This document shows positions 38,196 through 48,153 of a stretch of DNA of 64,000 nt, one piece after another. The translations under genes and the position numbers were made by a program. This DNA comes from Paramoeba atlantica (lineage: Eukaryota; Discosea), in assembly GCA_977017575.1 (NCBI GenBank), contig CDRNVI010000039.1, positions 620,001 through 684,000 of the forward strand, in the 5' to 3' direction. Numbering within the stretch: position 1 is the stretch's first letter; every line of letters starts with the position of its first letter. The notes beneath the pieces were generated by a model that saw only the letters and a list, made by a program, of their open reading frames with translations, was not told the DNA's origin and did no database searches.

Positions 38196-38714
38196 TTGCC
38201 TTCCATGGACTTACCTCCGCCTGATGAATCGGATGATCCATACATGGATCCAACATCAGATGTGAAGGAAAGTGAATTCCCAGAATATTGGAGATGGAAT
38301 ACACCCAACGCACGATGGACTCTCAAGACAACGGAGTTGCCTTCGGAGTTATTGTCCATTAACTTGTGCGAATTTCTCGAAAGTCACAATGTAAAGCATT
38401 ATGAGCCTTCACAGAAGGGTCGAGAAATTGTGGCGGAGTGGTTTCGGTCAGTCTGGAGAAGCTTTCGCGGAATCACGGTTGATGATTCCAAGAAAACACG
38501 AGATCGTCACAGACAAATGCGTGAGACTGGTGCACAGAGAGTGTCTCAAGTTGAACGCTTCGAAAAGGATATTTTGTCTCTTCGCTCGGACTTGAATGAA
38601 CTTCGAAAGGAATTTGACTCCCTACACGTTAGTTGCATTTCACTGATCGTATTCATAGCTCGACCATACACTTACCTATCTAAAGCCTCTTTTTCCTCTC
38701 TAACTTTTTGCTGA
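38196..38714 (+). CDS. Unassigned plus-strand ORF, probably transposon-derived
   Basis: A 172-codon ORF, the only convincing long plus-strand frame outside the large island. It is acidic at its N-terminus (DLPPPDESDDPYMDP), Trp-rich in YWRWNTPNARWTLK and WFRSVWRSFRG, and then forms a coiled coil (about 125-150, ERFEKDILSLRSDLNELRKEF). The last 25 residues are hydrophobic and may be non-coding sequence past a lost end. It is preceded by repeat R copy B. The orientation against the host cluster and its surroundings suggest a mobile-element protein, perhaps truncated. The family is not recognised. Confidence 0.5.
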   Translation: MPSMDLPPPDESDDPYMDPTSDVKESEFPEYWRWNTPNARWTLKTTELPSELLSINLCEFLESHNVKHYEPSQKGREIVAEWFRSVWRSFRGITVDDSKKTRDRHRQMRETGAQRVSQVERFEKDILSLRSDLNELRKEFDSLHVSCISLIVFIARPYTYLSKASFSSLTFC

Positions 38715-38987
38715 AAACAATGTCATGTTAGCCCAGCATGTTCGAAGGGGCATTGAGGATTTCGGCCTCTGCGAAAATCATTCCGCCAAGTCGGAGCTCC
38801 GTAGAAGCTTATTGGGAGCGCCTGGGAAGGAGTCACCCCTCTGAGTGAGACCAATATGAACGAACTATCTTACTAAGAGCTTACAAGCGCTCTCACGGCA
38901 CAAAAGCTAAGGGGGGGTGTTATCCTTTAAAGGGCATATAATGTAGTATAAAAGAAAATAGAAGAAGATGAAGTGGAGTGACGGTAA

Positions 38988-40136
38988 TCAATTTTTCCAT
39001 CTCATGAAATATTCAGAGCCTCTCGGAACAACGTGGAATATTGCTACCCATCTAGGCATGACGTATGAACGTTGCTGTAAAACACTCCGAATATCACAGA
39101 ATGTGTTTATCTCTGTATAATTCGTAGATCCAGGGTTGCGATTAAAGACAGCTAGTGAATCAACTTTGGCGTACCTTTTGTCGGTATCCCATGGTGGAGG
39201 ATCACTGAGTATCATTTCCAGGTGGTCACGTAGCGTAGTATCCCAATTGGCAGAACGAACAAAATCACATTGACCGTATTCGTCATAAAGAAACAAGATA
39301 GGAAATTGTCTACAGCCTTTCGTAAGTTCGGAAAGGACGGTCAAACCCTCCGAATGCCAGGGCAAGTTCTCCATATCGGTATCCGCGGTTCTAATTTTGA
39401 GCTCTTCCTGTAGGTATCGGATTAGGCTATTTTCTAATGCTAGTCGTTCTGTGTAGGTACGACTGATAGCAACCTTCTTTCCCTTCTGAGAGTTCAAAAG
39501 ATCTTGTATCTTAGCTTCAATTTTCGAAAACTCTGCCCAATTCTTCTCCCTTTCAAAGACATTTTCGGCGAACTTCAAAGCCTTTTCGTAGCGCCGAAGC
39601 CTAACACATGCCTGAACAGCGCGATGGTATGACTTGATATGCTCGGGATTCATATAAATAGCTCTCTCGGCGTCCAGCAAAGCGGAATAGTTATTTCGGA
39701 GATAAAGATGAGCTTGACTCCTATTGGAGTACAGTGCACACCTAAGTGATCTGCTTGCACCTTCGACAGATAGCGCTTCGGTGTAGAAAGACACGGCTGA
39801 GCGAAAGAGTTCTAAATTTCCTGTTTTAATGCCGACGCTTAAATTCTGATTTCCTGAATTCTTAAGCCTTTCAGCAACATCTTCAGGATTTGTGTCTTCA
39901 TACATGAGATTTGTTAATCCACAGACAGCGGCATTTTCCTCCACGTCCTTGTCAGTTATATTTTCCATAAAGAGTGGCATAGTCTTCCACGCCTCATCGT
40001 CAATCGCGTATCCAGAAGATTTGCTCCAAACCTGATCCAATTCATCTTCTAGCTCTTGTAATCTTCGCAAATCTTTCTCTTCTATTCCAGAAATATTGAT
40101 CCCGAAGGGGCTGCTATTTTCCGAAGACGTGTCCAT
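38988..40136 (-). CDS. TTC4: TTC4/Cns1-like Hsp90 co-chaperone
   Basis: A 382-residue protein. The N-terminal segment with AWKTMPLFM (about 49-57) matches the short motif before the TPR domain in Cns1/TTC4. TPR repeats occupy about 85-210 (YSNRSQAHLYLRNNYSALLDAERAI, YHRAVQACVRLRRYEKAL). The C-terminal wheel domain has FPILFLYDEYGQCDFV and MILSDPPPWD (about 280-320). Cns1/TTC4 binds the MEEVD tails of Hsp90 and Hsp70 and supports maturation of specific clients, including eEF2 in yeast. Length fits the family (about 385). The gene lies next to the transposon-rich interval and in the cluster orientation. Confidence 0.88.
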   Translation of the reverse strand: MDTSSENSSPFGINISGIEEKDLRRLQELEDELDQVWSKSSGYAIDDEAWKTMPLFMENITDKDVEENAAVCGLTNLMYEDTNPEDVAERLKNSGNQNLSVGIKTGNLELFRSAVSFYTEALSVEGASRSLRCALYSNRSQAHLYLRNNYSALLDAERAIYMNPEHIKSYHRAVQACVRLRRYEKALKFAENVFEREKNWAEFSKIEAKIQDLLNSQKGKKVAISRTYTERLALENSLIRYLQEELKIRTADTDMENLPWHSEGLTVLSELTKGCRQFPILFLYDEYGQCDFVRSANWDTTLRDHLEMILSDPPPWDTDKRYAKVDSLAVFNRNPGSTNYTEINTFCDIRSVLQQRSYVMPRWVAIFHVVPRGSEYFMRWKN

Positions 40137-40566
40137 CTGTATAGTCTTAATAATGAGTTAAACAATAGGAAATTGACAATGCTGTTCGCCCTTGTAAAGG
40201 TGATATTGCATACAAAAACTGTTCTATGACCATCAAGAAAGTATGGTATTACCGCGAAAAAACGAGACATTTGTATTCTATAACTAACAAAAACTACTCG
40301 GGAACCAATGAAGGGTAAATACAAAGCATTAGAAATATCAAGATAGCATATTAGCTTAGACCTACACAACTTGCATTGTGTTAAAACATTTTTTCCATTC
40401 ACCATAATTCATCATACTAAATTAGTGAACTGTGGAGAACTTTTTTGAAACGCTTTATAGAAACACTCGAATTTGTTACGATTGACCATGATTGTTTTGC
40501 ATTGATATGTTTCGCAATGACAACATCGCACTCAGCTCACTGACTTGTGATACAGCAGTGTAATTT
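40137..40566. other. Intergenic spacer
   Basis: 430 AT-rich bases between the La and TTC4 genes. A 107-codon minus frame overlapping the TTC4 start (40082-40405) is hydrophobic and unlike a conserved protein. No RNA gene or repeat seen. Confidence 0.4.
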
Positions 40567-41655
40567 TTATACCTTTGGTAAATTTAGAACTGTGGCAGGA
40601 CCACTATCTGCTACTCTATTTGTTTTGCCGTGAACTCGTTTTTCGTTCCTGTGATGTTTTTTGCGTGCTTTTGCATTTTCTTCCGCAAGATAAGCTTCGG
40701 AAGCGACTTGCTCCTCTTCTCCAGTACAAATATCTAGAACGGGAACAATCCTACAGACTCGTTCTCTTTCCGTCCCTGTAATACTTCGGTGCAAATCTAC
40801 GAGGGTTTCGGCTGCTTTGGAAGTTTTCATGTATAAATAAGTGATACCGGACTCTCCATCTTCGCGCACGTACGAGACTCGGCATTGATCACCTCCGATC
40901 TCTGATAACACACTTTTAATCTCTCGCCAACTAACCCCCGGTGGTCCCTTCAAAACTTTTAGTATTGAACCCGTCTGTACAAACTTGAAAGGCCTTGGAG
41001 TTGAGGACTTCGCATTCGTAGCCTCGCCACCGTGTATAAGAACCTCTCGTTTATGTTTTAGAAAACGAGCTTCAGCTAATTCAGATTTCTTCTCATCATA
41101 GTCGGAAAAGAAGTCAACGTGAAGTCTGGGGACGAAATGATCTCCAATATTGTTCAGTTTCCCGAACGAAGGTTTAGCATTGACACATTTTTTCGCCTCT
41201 TCTACTGTAGAAAATTGAATCAGCATTGTAGGACGTATTCGCTGACTCGATTGACCTGTGTTTCTGTCATATTCTGTGAAAATCTTCTTTTCCACTTTTT
41301 CAACAACACCATAAACGGAGAAGAAATTTTTTATTTCTTTGTCTGTCGTATCAGGATGGATAGGTTTCACAAAGAGTGTCCGATGTACTGGATTGTCTTT
41401 TTCAAGGAGTGGATCTTTTCTTCGAATAGCGGTTCCTTCCTGATTTACCTCCAATGTTTCGCCAAGCTGGCGGGCTGCCTCCAATACTTCATCTACACTT
41501 TCACACAATTGCATCACATCTGGAAAGGTAAGAAAATGTGATATCAAAATCCAACCCTCATTTCTTTGCGTCATAGCTCTCCAAGCAGCATGTGCGGAAT
41601 CAAAGAGGTACTCGTCGGAGAATAAGTTCTGCAGAAAATCACTGAGATCGGTCAT
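40567..41655 (-). CDS. La protein (RNA 3'-oligoU-binding chaperone)
   Basis: A 362-residue La homologue. The La motif (about 1-90) has LSDFLQNLFSDEYLFDSAH, GWILISHFLTFPDVMQL and a winged-helix end. A central RRM follows (about 92-195) with TLFVKPIHPDTTDKEIKNFF and a variant RNP1. A second, atypical RRM (about 230-320) has ILKVLKGPPGVSWREIKSVL as in La xRRM domains. A basic tail (KARKKHHRNEKRVHGK) probably holds the nuclear signal. La binds the UUU-OH ends of pol III transcripts such as pre-tRNA. I start at Met 41655 (MTDLSDFLQ) rather than the six-codon-longer 41673. Confidence 0.88.
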   Translation of the reverse strand: MTDLSDFLQNLFSDEYLFDSAHAAWRAMTQRNEGWILISHFLTFPDVMQLCESVDEVLEAARQLGETLEVNQEGTAIRRKDPLLEKDNPVHRTLFVKPIHPDTTDKEIKNFFSVYGVVEKVEKKIFTEYDRNTGQSSQRIRPTMLIQFSTVEEAKKCVNAKPSFGKLNNIGDHFVPRLHVDFFSDYDEKKSELAEARFLKHKREVLIHGGEATNAKSSTPRPFKFVQTGSILKVLKGPPGVSWREIKSVLSEIGGDQCRVSYVREDGESGITYLYMKTSKAAETLVDLHRSITGTERERVCRIVPVLDICTGEEEQVASEAYLAEENAKARKKHHRNEKRVHGKTNRVADSGPATVLNLPKV

Positions 41656-41932
41656 GAGAATTAAAATATGCAAGGATCAAAGAGTATAAAAACGATGTCA
41701 AGAATCACAGACAGAACCTCCCACTATATATCCTGCCTTTACACTGATTCGTACCTTTTCATAAGGCTATTAAGTTTTTCCATAATCCGTGACTGTACTA
41801 CTTGAAACTACGCGCCTACTTCCCGAACGTGTGAAATACTGCAATTTCTGCGCCTCCCACTACGAAATCAACCTTTACCGATCACAGATACAATTTACGG
41901 AATCCATCTAATCCACTCAGTTTATTAAAACT

Positions 41933-43018
41933 TCAACTCGTCGACTCAAGTGCGGCGTTGGTCATTTTCATGATCCCTTCCTCGGTTTTATTTCCTCCAA
42001 TGAATCCCGAAGCGTGAACGAAAACACAACCCTCTACATGACACGCGCGCGAGAGCTCCTCATCGCGTAGACCTTTCCAAGGCAAGGCTTTGCGACTGGA
42101 AAATCCTCCCTGAGTCTCCGGTACCGCCATCACTCTCCACTCCCCCATCGTGTCCTGAAACAGCACATACAGAAACCGACCCTTCAAGGCAAGCTCCTCC
42201 TCTAAATCAAAGAGGTGATCTTTCCAGGGCAATCCCCCAGCGCTCAGCTTAAGCACACGCCCGGAGGGGTGAACCTCCGCGGCGCCCATCACGGCCTCCC
42301 TCACCAAGGCGCGTGCCGGGAACCACGAGGCACAGACCTGTTCCACAGCCTCGAAGAACTCGTGACACGTCAGCTCCATGGCCTGCGTGAACCGACGCGC
42401 GACCACCTCCTCACCGCTCTCCTCGTTCCACCGCGGGTTAAGCCGCGCCACCCGTGCGGGAAGCGAGCTGGGGACAAAGTAATTCGCCGTCGGTTTCCCT
42501 TGAAACGGATCCACCCCGTTGTCATTCCCATCAATGTGCTCAATAAAATGTCGATAGACCCGGTCGTACAACAGCTCCAAGTCTTTTTCCGTATTCTCCA
42601 GTCGCACGCCGTATTCCTCACAGTAGCTCTTCAGCAGGGATTTCCCGAAGTGCCGATAGACGAGTCCCGCACTGCTGAGTCGTGTGGCGTAGCCGCGGTG
42701 GGCCGTGCGGAAGGTGTCCTGGAACTCCGGCTGGTGGTGGTCCAGCCGCAGCCGCCCGGGGTCGTACACGCAGCCGACATCCACAACCGCCTGGGCCTTT
42801 TCCAAGAACCCCGGGGTACGGGTCCGCAGCACAACGGCGTCCACGAACGGGGGGGCGTGGAGCAGCAGCCCGCAGGCCAGGGCCTCGTCGCAGTGGAAGG
42901 TGCCGTTGTGGGTGGCAATCACACAGGAGGGGAGGGGGAGGGGGGGCTCGGGAAGGGTGTGGAGGACGGAGACGGAGCGAAGACGCTGGGAGATTTTTTC
43001 GCGTAGCGCAGCTCTCAT
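41933..43018 (-). CDS. MYG1: MYG1 family exonuclease
   Basis: A 361-residue member of the MYG1/DHH-related phosphoesterase family. IATHNGTFHCDEALA (34-48), VVDVGCVYDPGRLRLDHHQ (78-96) and a HIDGNDNGVDPF segment (about 160) supply the metal-binding His/Asp residues. HASGFIGGNKTEEG near the C-terminus is the family's terminal signature. Human MYG1 is a 3'-5' RNA exonuclease in nucleolus and mitochondria. The N-terminal 25 residues are basic and could target mitochondria. The 5' two thirds (42200-43000) are strikingly GC-rich compared with flanking genes. Confidence 0.92.
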   Translation of the reverse strand: MRAALREKISQRLRSVSVLHTLPEPPLPLPSCVIATHNGTFHCDEALACGLLLHAPPFVDAVVLRTRTPGFLEKAQAVVDVGCVYDPGRLRLDHHQPEFQDTFRTAHRGYATRLSSAGLVYRHFGKSLLKSYCEEYGVRLENTEKDLELLYDRVYRHFIEHIDGNDNGVDPFQGKPTANYFVPSSLPARVARLNPRWNEESGEEVVARRFTQAMELTCHEFFEAVEQVCASWFPARALVREAVMGAAEVHPSGRVLKLSAGGLPWKDHLFDLEEELALKGRFLYVLFQDTMGEWRVMAVPETQGGFSSRKALPWKGLRDEELSRACHVEGCVFVHASGFIGGNKTEEGIMKMTNAALESTS

Positions 43019-43260
43019 GGTTTTGGAGGGGTGTAAAAAAGGTTACGCTTTTTTATTATTATTTTTTCTGCTTTTTATCCGTAAAAATACAATCTGACAG
43101 ATTCTGTGGTCTTGGACAATAAAAAGCAGAATGCTCCAATCTTTGCAAAGCATTTGGGAGTCTGTAGACGACGGGCTAAAATATTAAATAAATTCGATAA
43201 AATTGGAACAATATTCGTGAGTTGACGGGTCGGTTGTTCAGGGTATATCAAATGTCGAAT

Positions 43261-44013
43261 TCATTTGACCTGTTTTGATTTCCTTTTTTGTTTCGAATTT
43301 TCCTTACTCTTTGAAGGTCTATTCTTTGTTACTGATAATGAGATCATGCCAGATAAGCCGCGTCCAAGTTCAAAAGTGCCTTTAGGTCCTATTCTGTTCT
43401 TGTTGAGTTTTAAGAAGAAGGGTTCACCAAAGGCTGCCATCTTGAGAGCAAGACTAATTTCCACGGCACCGGAATCCGAGATGCCGCACTGCGCAAAATC
43501 CAAAACATGTAGATCAACATTTTTGACATGCGTTCTGCTCGGCTCTATGAATGGTTCTAAGCGGCAAATGCTTCTCGTAATCATCACCGCCCCGAAATCA
43601 CCTAAAGGGTTATCCGCTAACTTTAAAATTTTGAGCACTGTGTTGCGATGGAGCTGCAAACAATAAATAAGTTCAAGAACTGGGCACCTTACACTTTCTT
43701 TTTCTGATCCGTGGCTCAAAATTCCTTGTGTGATCTGTAGAGTTGTAGGACTTGATATTGTATGCTTCCTAGAGGTTTTAATGATATTGTGACTTAGGTC
43801 TAACACTGACAAAGTCTCTAGGTGCAGCTTTAAAGAGGGGAAAACATGAGATGCCAGCTTTTCAGCACTAAGTCGAGCAGATAGTACCCATTTGTGTACA
43901 TTTGAAAACGACTTCAATTCTGCTTCATATTCCTGCAATTGTCTTTCTGTGAGTGATGAATTGCGCAGTATTACCCAATCGCTCCGCCGGTCTTGGTGCA
44001 GTACTCGTTTCAT
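43261..44013 (-). CDS. Leucine-rich-repeat protein
   Basis: A 250-residue protein with ribonuclease-inhibitor-type LRRs: LSVLDLSHNIIK (about 69-80), LKILKLADNPLGDFGAVMIT (about 132-151), LHVLDFAQCGISDSGAVEIS (about 167-186) and FFLKLNKNRIGPKGTFELG (about 197-215). A basic Lys-rich tail closes it (SKENSKQKRKSKQVK). Such proteins are interaction scaffolds. The specific partner is unknown. The length and lack of a leucine-rich C-cap suggest a short solenoid of about five to six repeats. Confidence 0.75.
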   Translation of the reverse strand: MKRVLHQDRRSDWVILRNSSLTERQLQEYEAELKSFSNVHKWVLSARLSAEKLASHVFPSLKLHLETLSVLDLSHNIIKTSRKHTISSPTTLQITQGILSHGSEKESVRCPVLELIYCLQLHRNTVLKILKLADNPLGDFGAVMITRSICRLEPFIEPSRTHVKNVDLHVLDFAQCGISDSGAVEISLALKMAAFGEPFFLKLNKNRIGPKGTFELGRGLSGMISLSVTKNRPSKSKENSKQKRKSKQVK

Positions 44014-44256
44014 TACATGGTAAAAGGATTACAGTATTCCTCCAAAAGAAAAAAGAAAATTCTTCAAAAAAGACATTCTACGAATGCAGATAATGTTTAT
44101 CAAATTTGCAAAAGCAATAAAATTGTTGAGTTAGCGTATTTCTATATCGGGCAATACGCAAACACGGGCCGCTTTTTATAGTATAACAAACATGTACAAT
44201 GCACATTGTCTCGGGTTCTGAATTATGCGCATGGGGGAATAAGTCGGAGCTCAATT

Positions 44257-47200
44257 TTACGAGTCGTAGGTTGTCAAGGGTTCTTTTTTACCTTTTTTCA
44301 CTTTTTTGGACTTGGATGTGTCCCTTTTCTGACTCTTAGGCTTCTTCGCTGATGATTTTGATTGCTTTTTTGTAGCTTTTGATAGACTTACACTTTCATT
44401 GTCATTTGAATCTGAATCAGATATTCCAACCTCCGGGGTTTCGTGGGAACGGACTACTGAAGAATCGGAATCAACTGCATCTGGCTTGGTGCACTGGTCT
44501 ACTGTTCGAATAGTAGTTGAATTAGTGCTTTCCAGTGTACCATCCACAGATGAGGAAACCGGTTCGTCGTCGATGTTCCCTTCATCTGATCGTGGTGACT
44601 GACACTTCATACATTCCTCTCGATGTGCGAAGTTGCTCCATCCACAAAGAAGACACGACCACTTTTTTTTGGATCCAGGTAAGAACATTTGCTTCCTCGG
44701 GTTCGGCATCATGCATTTGGAACATTCATTCCTTGTATCAGAGTTTTGATTTCCACATAAACAGTCCCATGTAGATGTTGCGCTTGAATCCGAATCCTCA
44801 ATATCACTTGTTCTCAGAGTAGAACACGCCATACATAGTGTCCGGGAAGCAAAGTTCCTGTACGAGCAAAATCGACAGCTCCAATCGCCATCTCGAGCAC
44901 CAGGACCGAGTTTTGTTACTTCGACATTTTCATCCCCTTTTGGCAACGAGCACCGTTTACAGGCAGCGCGTGATGCAAAATTAGGAAAACTGCATGATTT
45001 ACAAACCCAGTCCTGCCGTTGAATACTCTTCTCACGCGTTATTTTACATAGGCAACACTCTGCCGACGACGACGGATTTTTCTGACCACAACGGCATTCC
45101 CATTCAGACTCCGATGAGCTTGAACTCGTACTGTGACTAGAGGGATTCGGACGGTCTCTTGAACACGAAAGACATTGTTTCATGCGGGGATCGTGATGAG
45201 ATCCACATGTACAGGTCCAAGTTGATTCAGCCATTGGAGCGCTACATTTGAAGCAGTCGTTTCTTCGACTAAAGTTAAGTGCACCACATTTACAAGTCCA
45301 CTCTCCATGTACGGATATAGAAGATGAAGCGGAAGATATATGAGTTGTGGCACTTGATTGCGGCAAAGCACACTTATTGCATGACGCGCGGGAGCGATAG
45401 TTCAAGTAACCGCAGACACAAAGCCAATCACCAGGCCGGCCCGTGTTTTGCGCAGCACGCGTATTTGGACTATGCCGCTGATTAATTGAATTATCTTCTA
45501 CTTCAGGCAACTTAGCTCTGCACGCAAAACATTCATCTTGATTCCCTTTATTCACGCGACCGCACTTACAAAGTCGTTTCGCTGCAAAGTTTAAGGCACT
45601 GGAACCTTTATCCTTCAAGGAACTTTGATCATTCGCTGTCTTCGCCGTATTACACCTAAAACAAAATTTCCTCGATGTAAAATTGAGCCCCCTACAGCTT
45701 GGACATAGCCAATCCCCTGGCCTCTGTTCTACTGACACCCTGCCCATAGTTCTTGCTTGTTCTGACACATTCATTGTAACACGATCGCCAGCACTTATGC
45801 TCGTTCGAGGCTTCATACATCCAAAGCAATCTTTACGTTGCGCAAAGTTCTGCATGCCGCACTCACAATGCCAATCATCCATGGAGTTCGCTGGATTTAT
45901 TGCAGCAGCAGGAGTTGTGCCTGTAGGACGCAAGTTTTGACATTTCAGACATTGCAATTGACGAGATAAATTTACGCACCCGCAAATGCAAGTCCAGTCT
46001 GCTTCATCACCGTAGGACAACTCACCTCTCTTATCTGTGTCCTGTGATGTGCACATCGTATTCATCGACTTACGTGTCTTGGAACATTGTGGGCATATTT
46101 CAAAGGCAGTGGGAGAAGAATATCCGCAGTCACAGCTGATTTCACTCACCTCAGTTCGAGGTGCACACTGATCTTTTGATGTCGCCCGGCACTTTATGCA
46201 GTTCGCTCGCGATGCAAAGTTAAAAGTATGACAGTTTTGGCAATACCAATTCATCTTGTTGTTCGGTTGTGTGCCGTACTCTACGAGAGGACTGTCGGCG
46301 CTCCGAGCTGTCCCGCAGCGAAAACACGAAGCACGTCGAGCAAAATTTATTGCGCGACACGTACACCTCCAATCCATTTTTGGGGCTACATTTTCACGAG
46401 AAACGCTACCAACAGCACTTGACTTTCCACATTGTGGACAAAAAAGAGCAGACATGGAATTCGTTATCCCACAAACACATTTCCAAGACACTTCCTTCGC
46501 AGCTATAGGCAAGTCGGATGATTTGTTGGCGTGACATGCTGTACATGTCGAAGTCAGAGAATTGGCTTGTCCACAGTGGCAGCGCCATGCATCTTGTGAA
46601 TTTGCCTTAGGCAACTTGGGATTCAGACAGACCCTGCATTCGTGTCGGGATGCAAAATTTACGAACCTACATACACTGCATTTCCAGTCCAAACGCCGTT
46701 CTGTTTGGGTGGAAGAAATTGCGCCACAAGCTTTGCATTTCTGAGCATTCTCATCGTTTTCCGCGGTGCATGTGGAGCAGAACCATGACAAAGTTGTTTC
46801 CTTGGTTCCTGAAGGTGATGCGGGCTCAACAGCTCGTTGAAAAGAGCATGAAAAGCATCTTTCGTCCGATCCCGAATTTGTAAAACCACACTGTTCGCAT
46901 TCCCATTTATCAACATTTAGTTGTTGCCCTGATGTACTGTTTCGTGACAGAGTAGCCTTTGTATTGTCACGTATTTCTTCATTTAGATTGCTGTGTGATG
47001 AACGTTGGACACCTAATTGCGATGCCGCAGACATTTTCGCAGTGTCACAAGCCTGGCATGTATTTGTACTCGACGAATTTGCCTTCCCACAGAAGCAATA
47101 CCATGTTGACTGCAGCGGGAGATTGACATCAGTATTAGTAGCACGCTGATCAGATTTTTTCTCAAGCTTCTCTGAGGATCGAATAGCGCCACTCTCGGAA

Positions 47201-48153
47201 TTTCCTTTCCTGAAAGGGTTCGCGCTGAACCAGGTAGTTCGAATGGGAACGCCTTGTACTCGGTCTCGAGGGCATTTCGAACACATTAATGCTTTGGCTA
47301 CATTTATGTGACGACAAGAACTGCATATCCATTCTCCGTTGTCAAATTTTCCCGTCTGATTAATCTTGGGCAACAACCCATGTGCTCTCTTGGTACTGCA
47401 GTTCGGGCACTGATAGACTTCGTCGAAAAGAAGAGCTCCGCATTTACAAATCCAACCATTGATTTTTGCTTCGTTCGAGAAAGCAACACCAGCCTTTAAT
47501 ACATTTTTATGATGTTGTGCATGATCTGGGCATTCGAGTGCTTCCACATTTTTATTCGTGAGGTCCAAAGTCTCTCTATTTTCACAATTTAGTTCATCGT
47601 CTTTTTGAACTGTCCTGGGGGATAAGATACTAGTAAAAGCATTTTCTGTTTCAATTTCTTCAAGCGGAATCTCCAGATCAGGCGAGTCATCTAGTATGCA
47701 TGGTTCCTTACCACATGTGCTACATGAGTACGATGTGGTTGAATTCGGAGACCCGCATGTACACGTCCAGGTAGAATTTTCTGTTCCGTTTTGATTTTTT
47801 TGTAATATCTGGTTCGTAGGTGTATTCTCCTTTAATGTTTTTGATTCTCCAGTGCGCTTGACCGTTTTACAGACACTAAGGTTGATCTCGGGAGCCGTAG
47901 GTTTTTCTTGAAATGCTGTGTTGGGTTCCTGTACGCCCCTTCGAGTTTGGCACTTCATACATAATAGCCGATTCGGATAATTCATAAAGTTGCACAATGG
48001 ACAAGCCCAAGACGTTTTCGTCTCTTCCCACGTTCCTTGAGTAAAAGACTGCTGCAAATATTTTCCTGATGACCAAATACTTCGTGTATTTTGGTAGTGG
48101 ATGGAAGTACGACTAAGACAAGACAGAGGCCCCGTCCAAACAGGTCGATACAT
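44257..48153 (-). CDS. Array protein with 25 RanBP2-type zinc fingers, probably mitochondrial
   Basis: A 1298-residue protein made of 25 short fingers of the form W-x-C-x(1-2)-C-x3-N-x6-C-x2-C, spread from about residue 48 to 1185. Ten have the RanBP2 C-x2-C start (fingers 1, 4, 6, 7, 8, 12, 16, 22, 23, 25); fifteen have a one-residue-shorter C-x-C-G start. Many share the NFASR-x-x-C core seen in RNA-binding ZRANB2 fingers. The N-terminus (MYRPVWTGPLSCLSRTSIHY) looks like a mitochondrial presequence. The C-terminal 100 residues are Ser/Asp- then Lys-rich. RanBP2 fingers of the ZRANB2 type read GGU-like single-stranded RNA. An organellar RNA-binding role, perhaps in editing or processing, is inference. 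Confidence 0.88.
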   Translation of the reverse strand: MYRPVWTGPLSCLSRTSIHYQNTRSIWSSGKYLQQSFTQGTWEETKTSWACPLCNFMNYPNRLLCMKCQTRRGVQEPNTAFQEKPTAPEINLSVCKTVKRTGESKTLKENTPTNQILQKNQNGTENSTWTCTCGSPNSTTSYSCSTCGKEPCILDDSPDLEIPLEEIETENAFTSILSPRTVQKDDELNCENRETLDLTNKNVEALECPDHAQHHKNVLKAGVAFSNEAKINGWICKCGALLFDEVYQCPNCSTKRAHGLLPKINQTGKFDNGEWICSSCRHINVAKALMCSKCPRDRVQGVPIRTTWFSANPFRKGNSESGAIRSSEKLEKKSDQRATNTDVNLPLQSTWYCFCGKANSSSTNTCQACDTAKMSAASQLGVQRSSHSNLNEEIRDNTKATLSRNSTSGQQLNVDKWECEQCGFTNSGSDERCFSCSFQRAVEPASPSGTKETTLSWFCSTCTAENDENAQKCKACGAISSTQTERRLDWKCSVCRFVNFASRHECRVCLNPKLPKANSQDAWRCHCGQANSLTSTCTACHANKSSDLPIAAKEVSWKCVCGITNSMSALFCPQCGKSSAVGSVSRENVAPKMDWRCTCRAINFARRASCFRCGTARSADSPLVEYGTQPNNKMNWYCQNCHTFNFASRANCIKCRATSKDQCAPRTEVSEISCDCGYSSPTAFEICPQCSKTRKSMNTMCTSQDTDKRGELSYGDEADWTCICGCVNLSRQLQCLKCQNLRPTGTTPAAAINPANSMDDWHCECGMQNFAQRKDCFGCMKPRTSISAGDRVTMNVSEQARTMGRVSVEQRPGDWLCPSCRGLNFTSRKFCFRCNTAKTANDQSSLKDKGSSALNFAAKRLCKCGRVNKGNQDECFACRAKLPEVEDNSINQRHSPNTRAAQNTGRPGDWLCVCGYLNYRSRASCNKCALPQSSATTHISSASSSISVHGEWTCKCGALNFSRRNDCFKCSAPMAESTWTCTCGSHHDPRMKQCLSCSRDRPNPSSHSTSSSSSESEWECRCGQKNPSSSAECCLCKITREKSIQRQDWVCKSCSFPNFASRAACKRCSLPKGDENVEVTKLGPGARDGDWSCRFCSYRNFASRTLCMACSTLRTSDIEDSDSSATSTWDCLCGNQNSDTRNECSKCMMPNPRKQMFLPGSKKKWSCLLCGWSNFAHREECMKCQSPRSDEGNIDDEPVSSSVDGTLESTNSTTIRTVDQCTKPDAVDSDSSVVRSHETPEVGISDSDSNDNESVSLSKATKKQSKSSAKKPKSQKRDTSKSKKVKKGKKEPLTTYDS

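Larger units (their letters stand above)
37066..38845. mobile_element. Repeat island bounded by AGAGGGGTGACTC inverted ends
   Basis: The left boundary GAGAGGGGTGACTC (37066-37079) and right boundary GAGTCACCCCTCTGAG (38830-38845) are inverted. Next to each lies a GGGAGCGCCTGGGAG-type repeat (37086-37120, 38805-38825). The interval holds the second 113-bp palindrome, repeat R copy B and a plus-strand ORF. This may be a single composite transposon, or nested insertions with chance ends. Confidence 0.45.

Noticed and set aside
42215-43122. Long plus-strand frames opposite MYG1 (up to 263 codons)
   Set aside because: Shadows of a GC-rich gene; no domain, wrong strand for the cluster.
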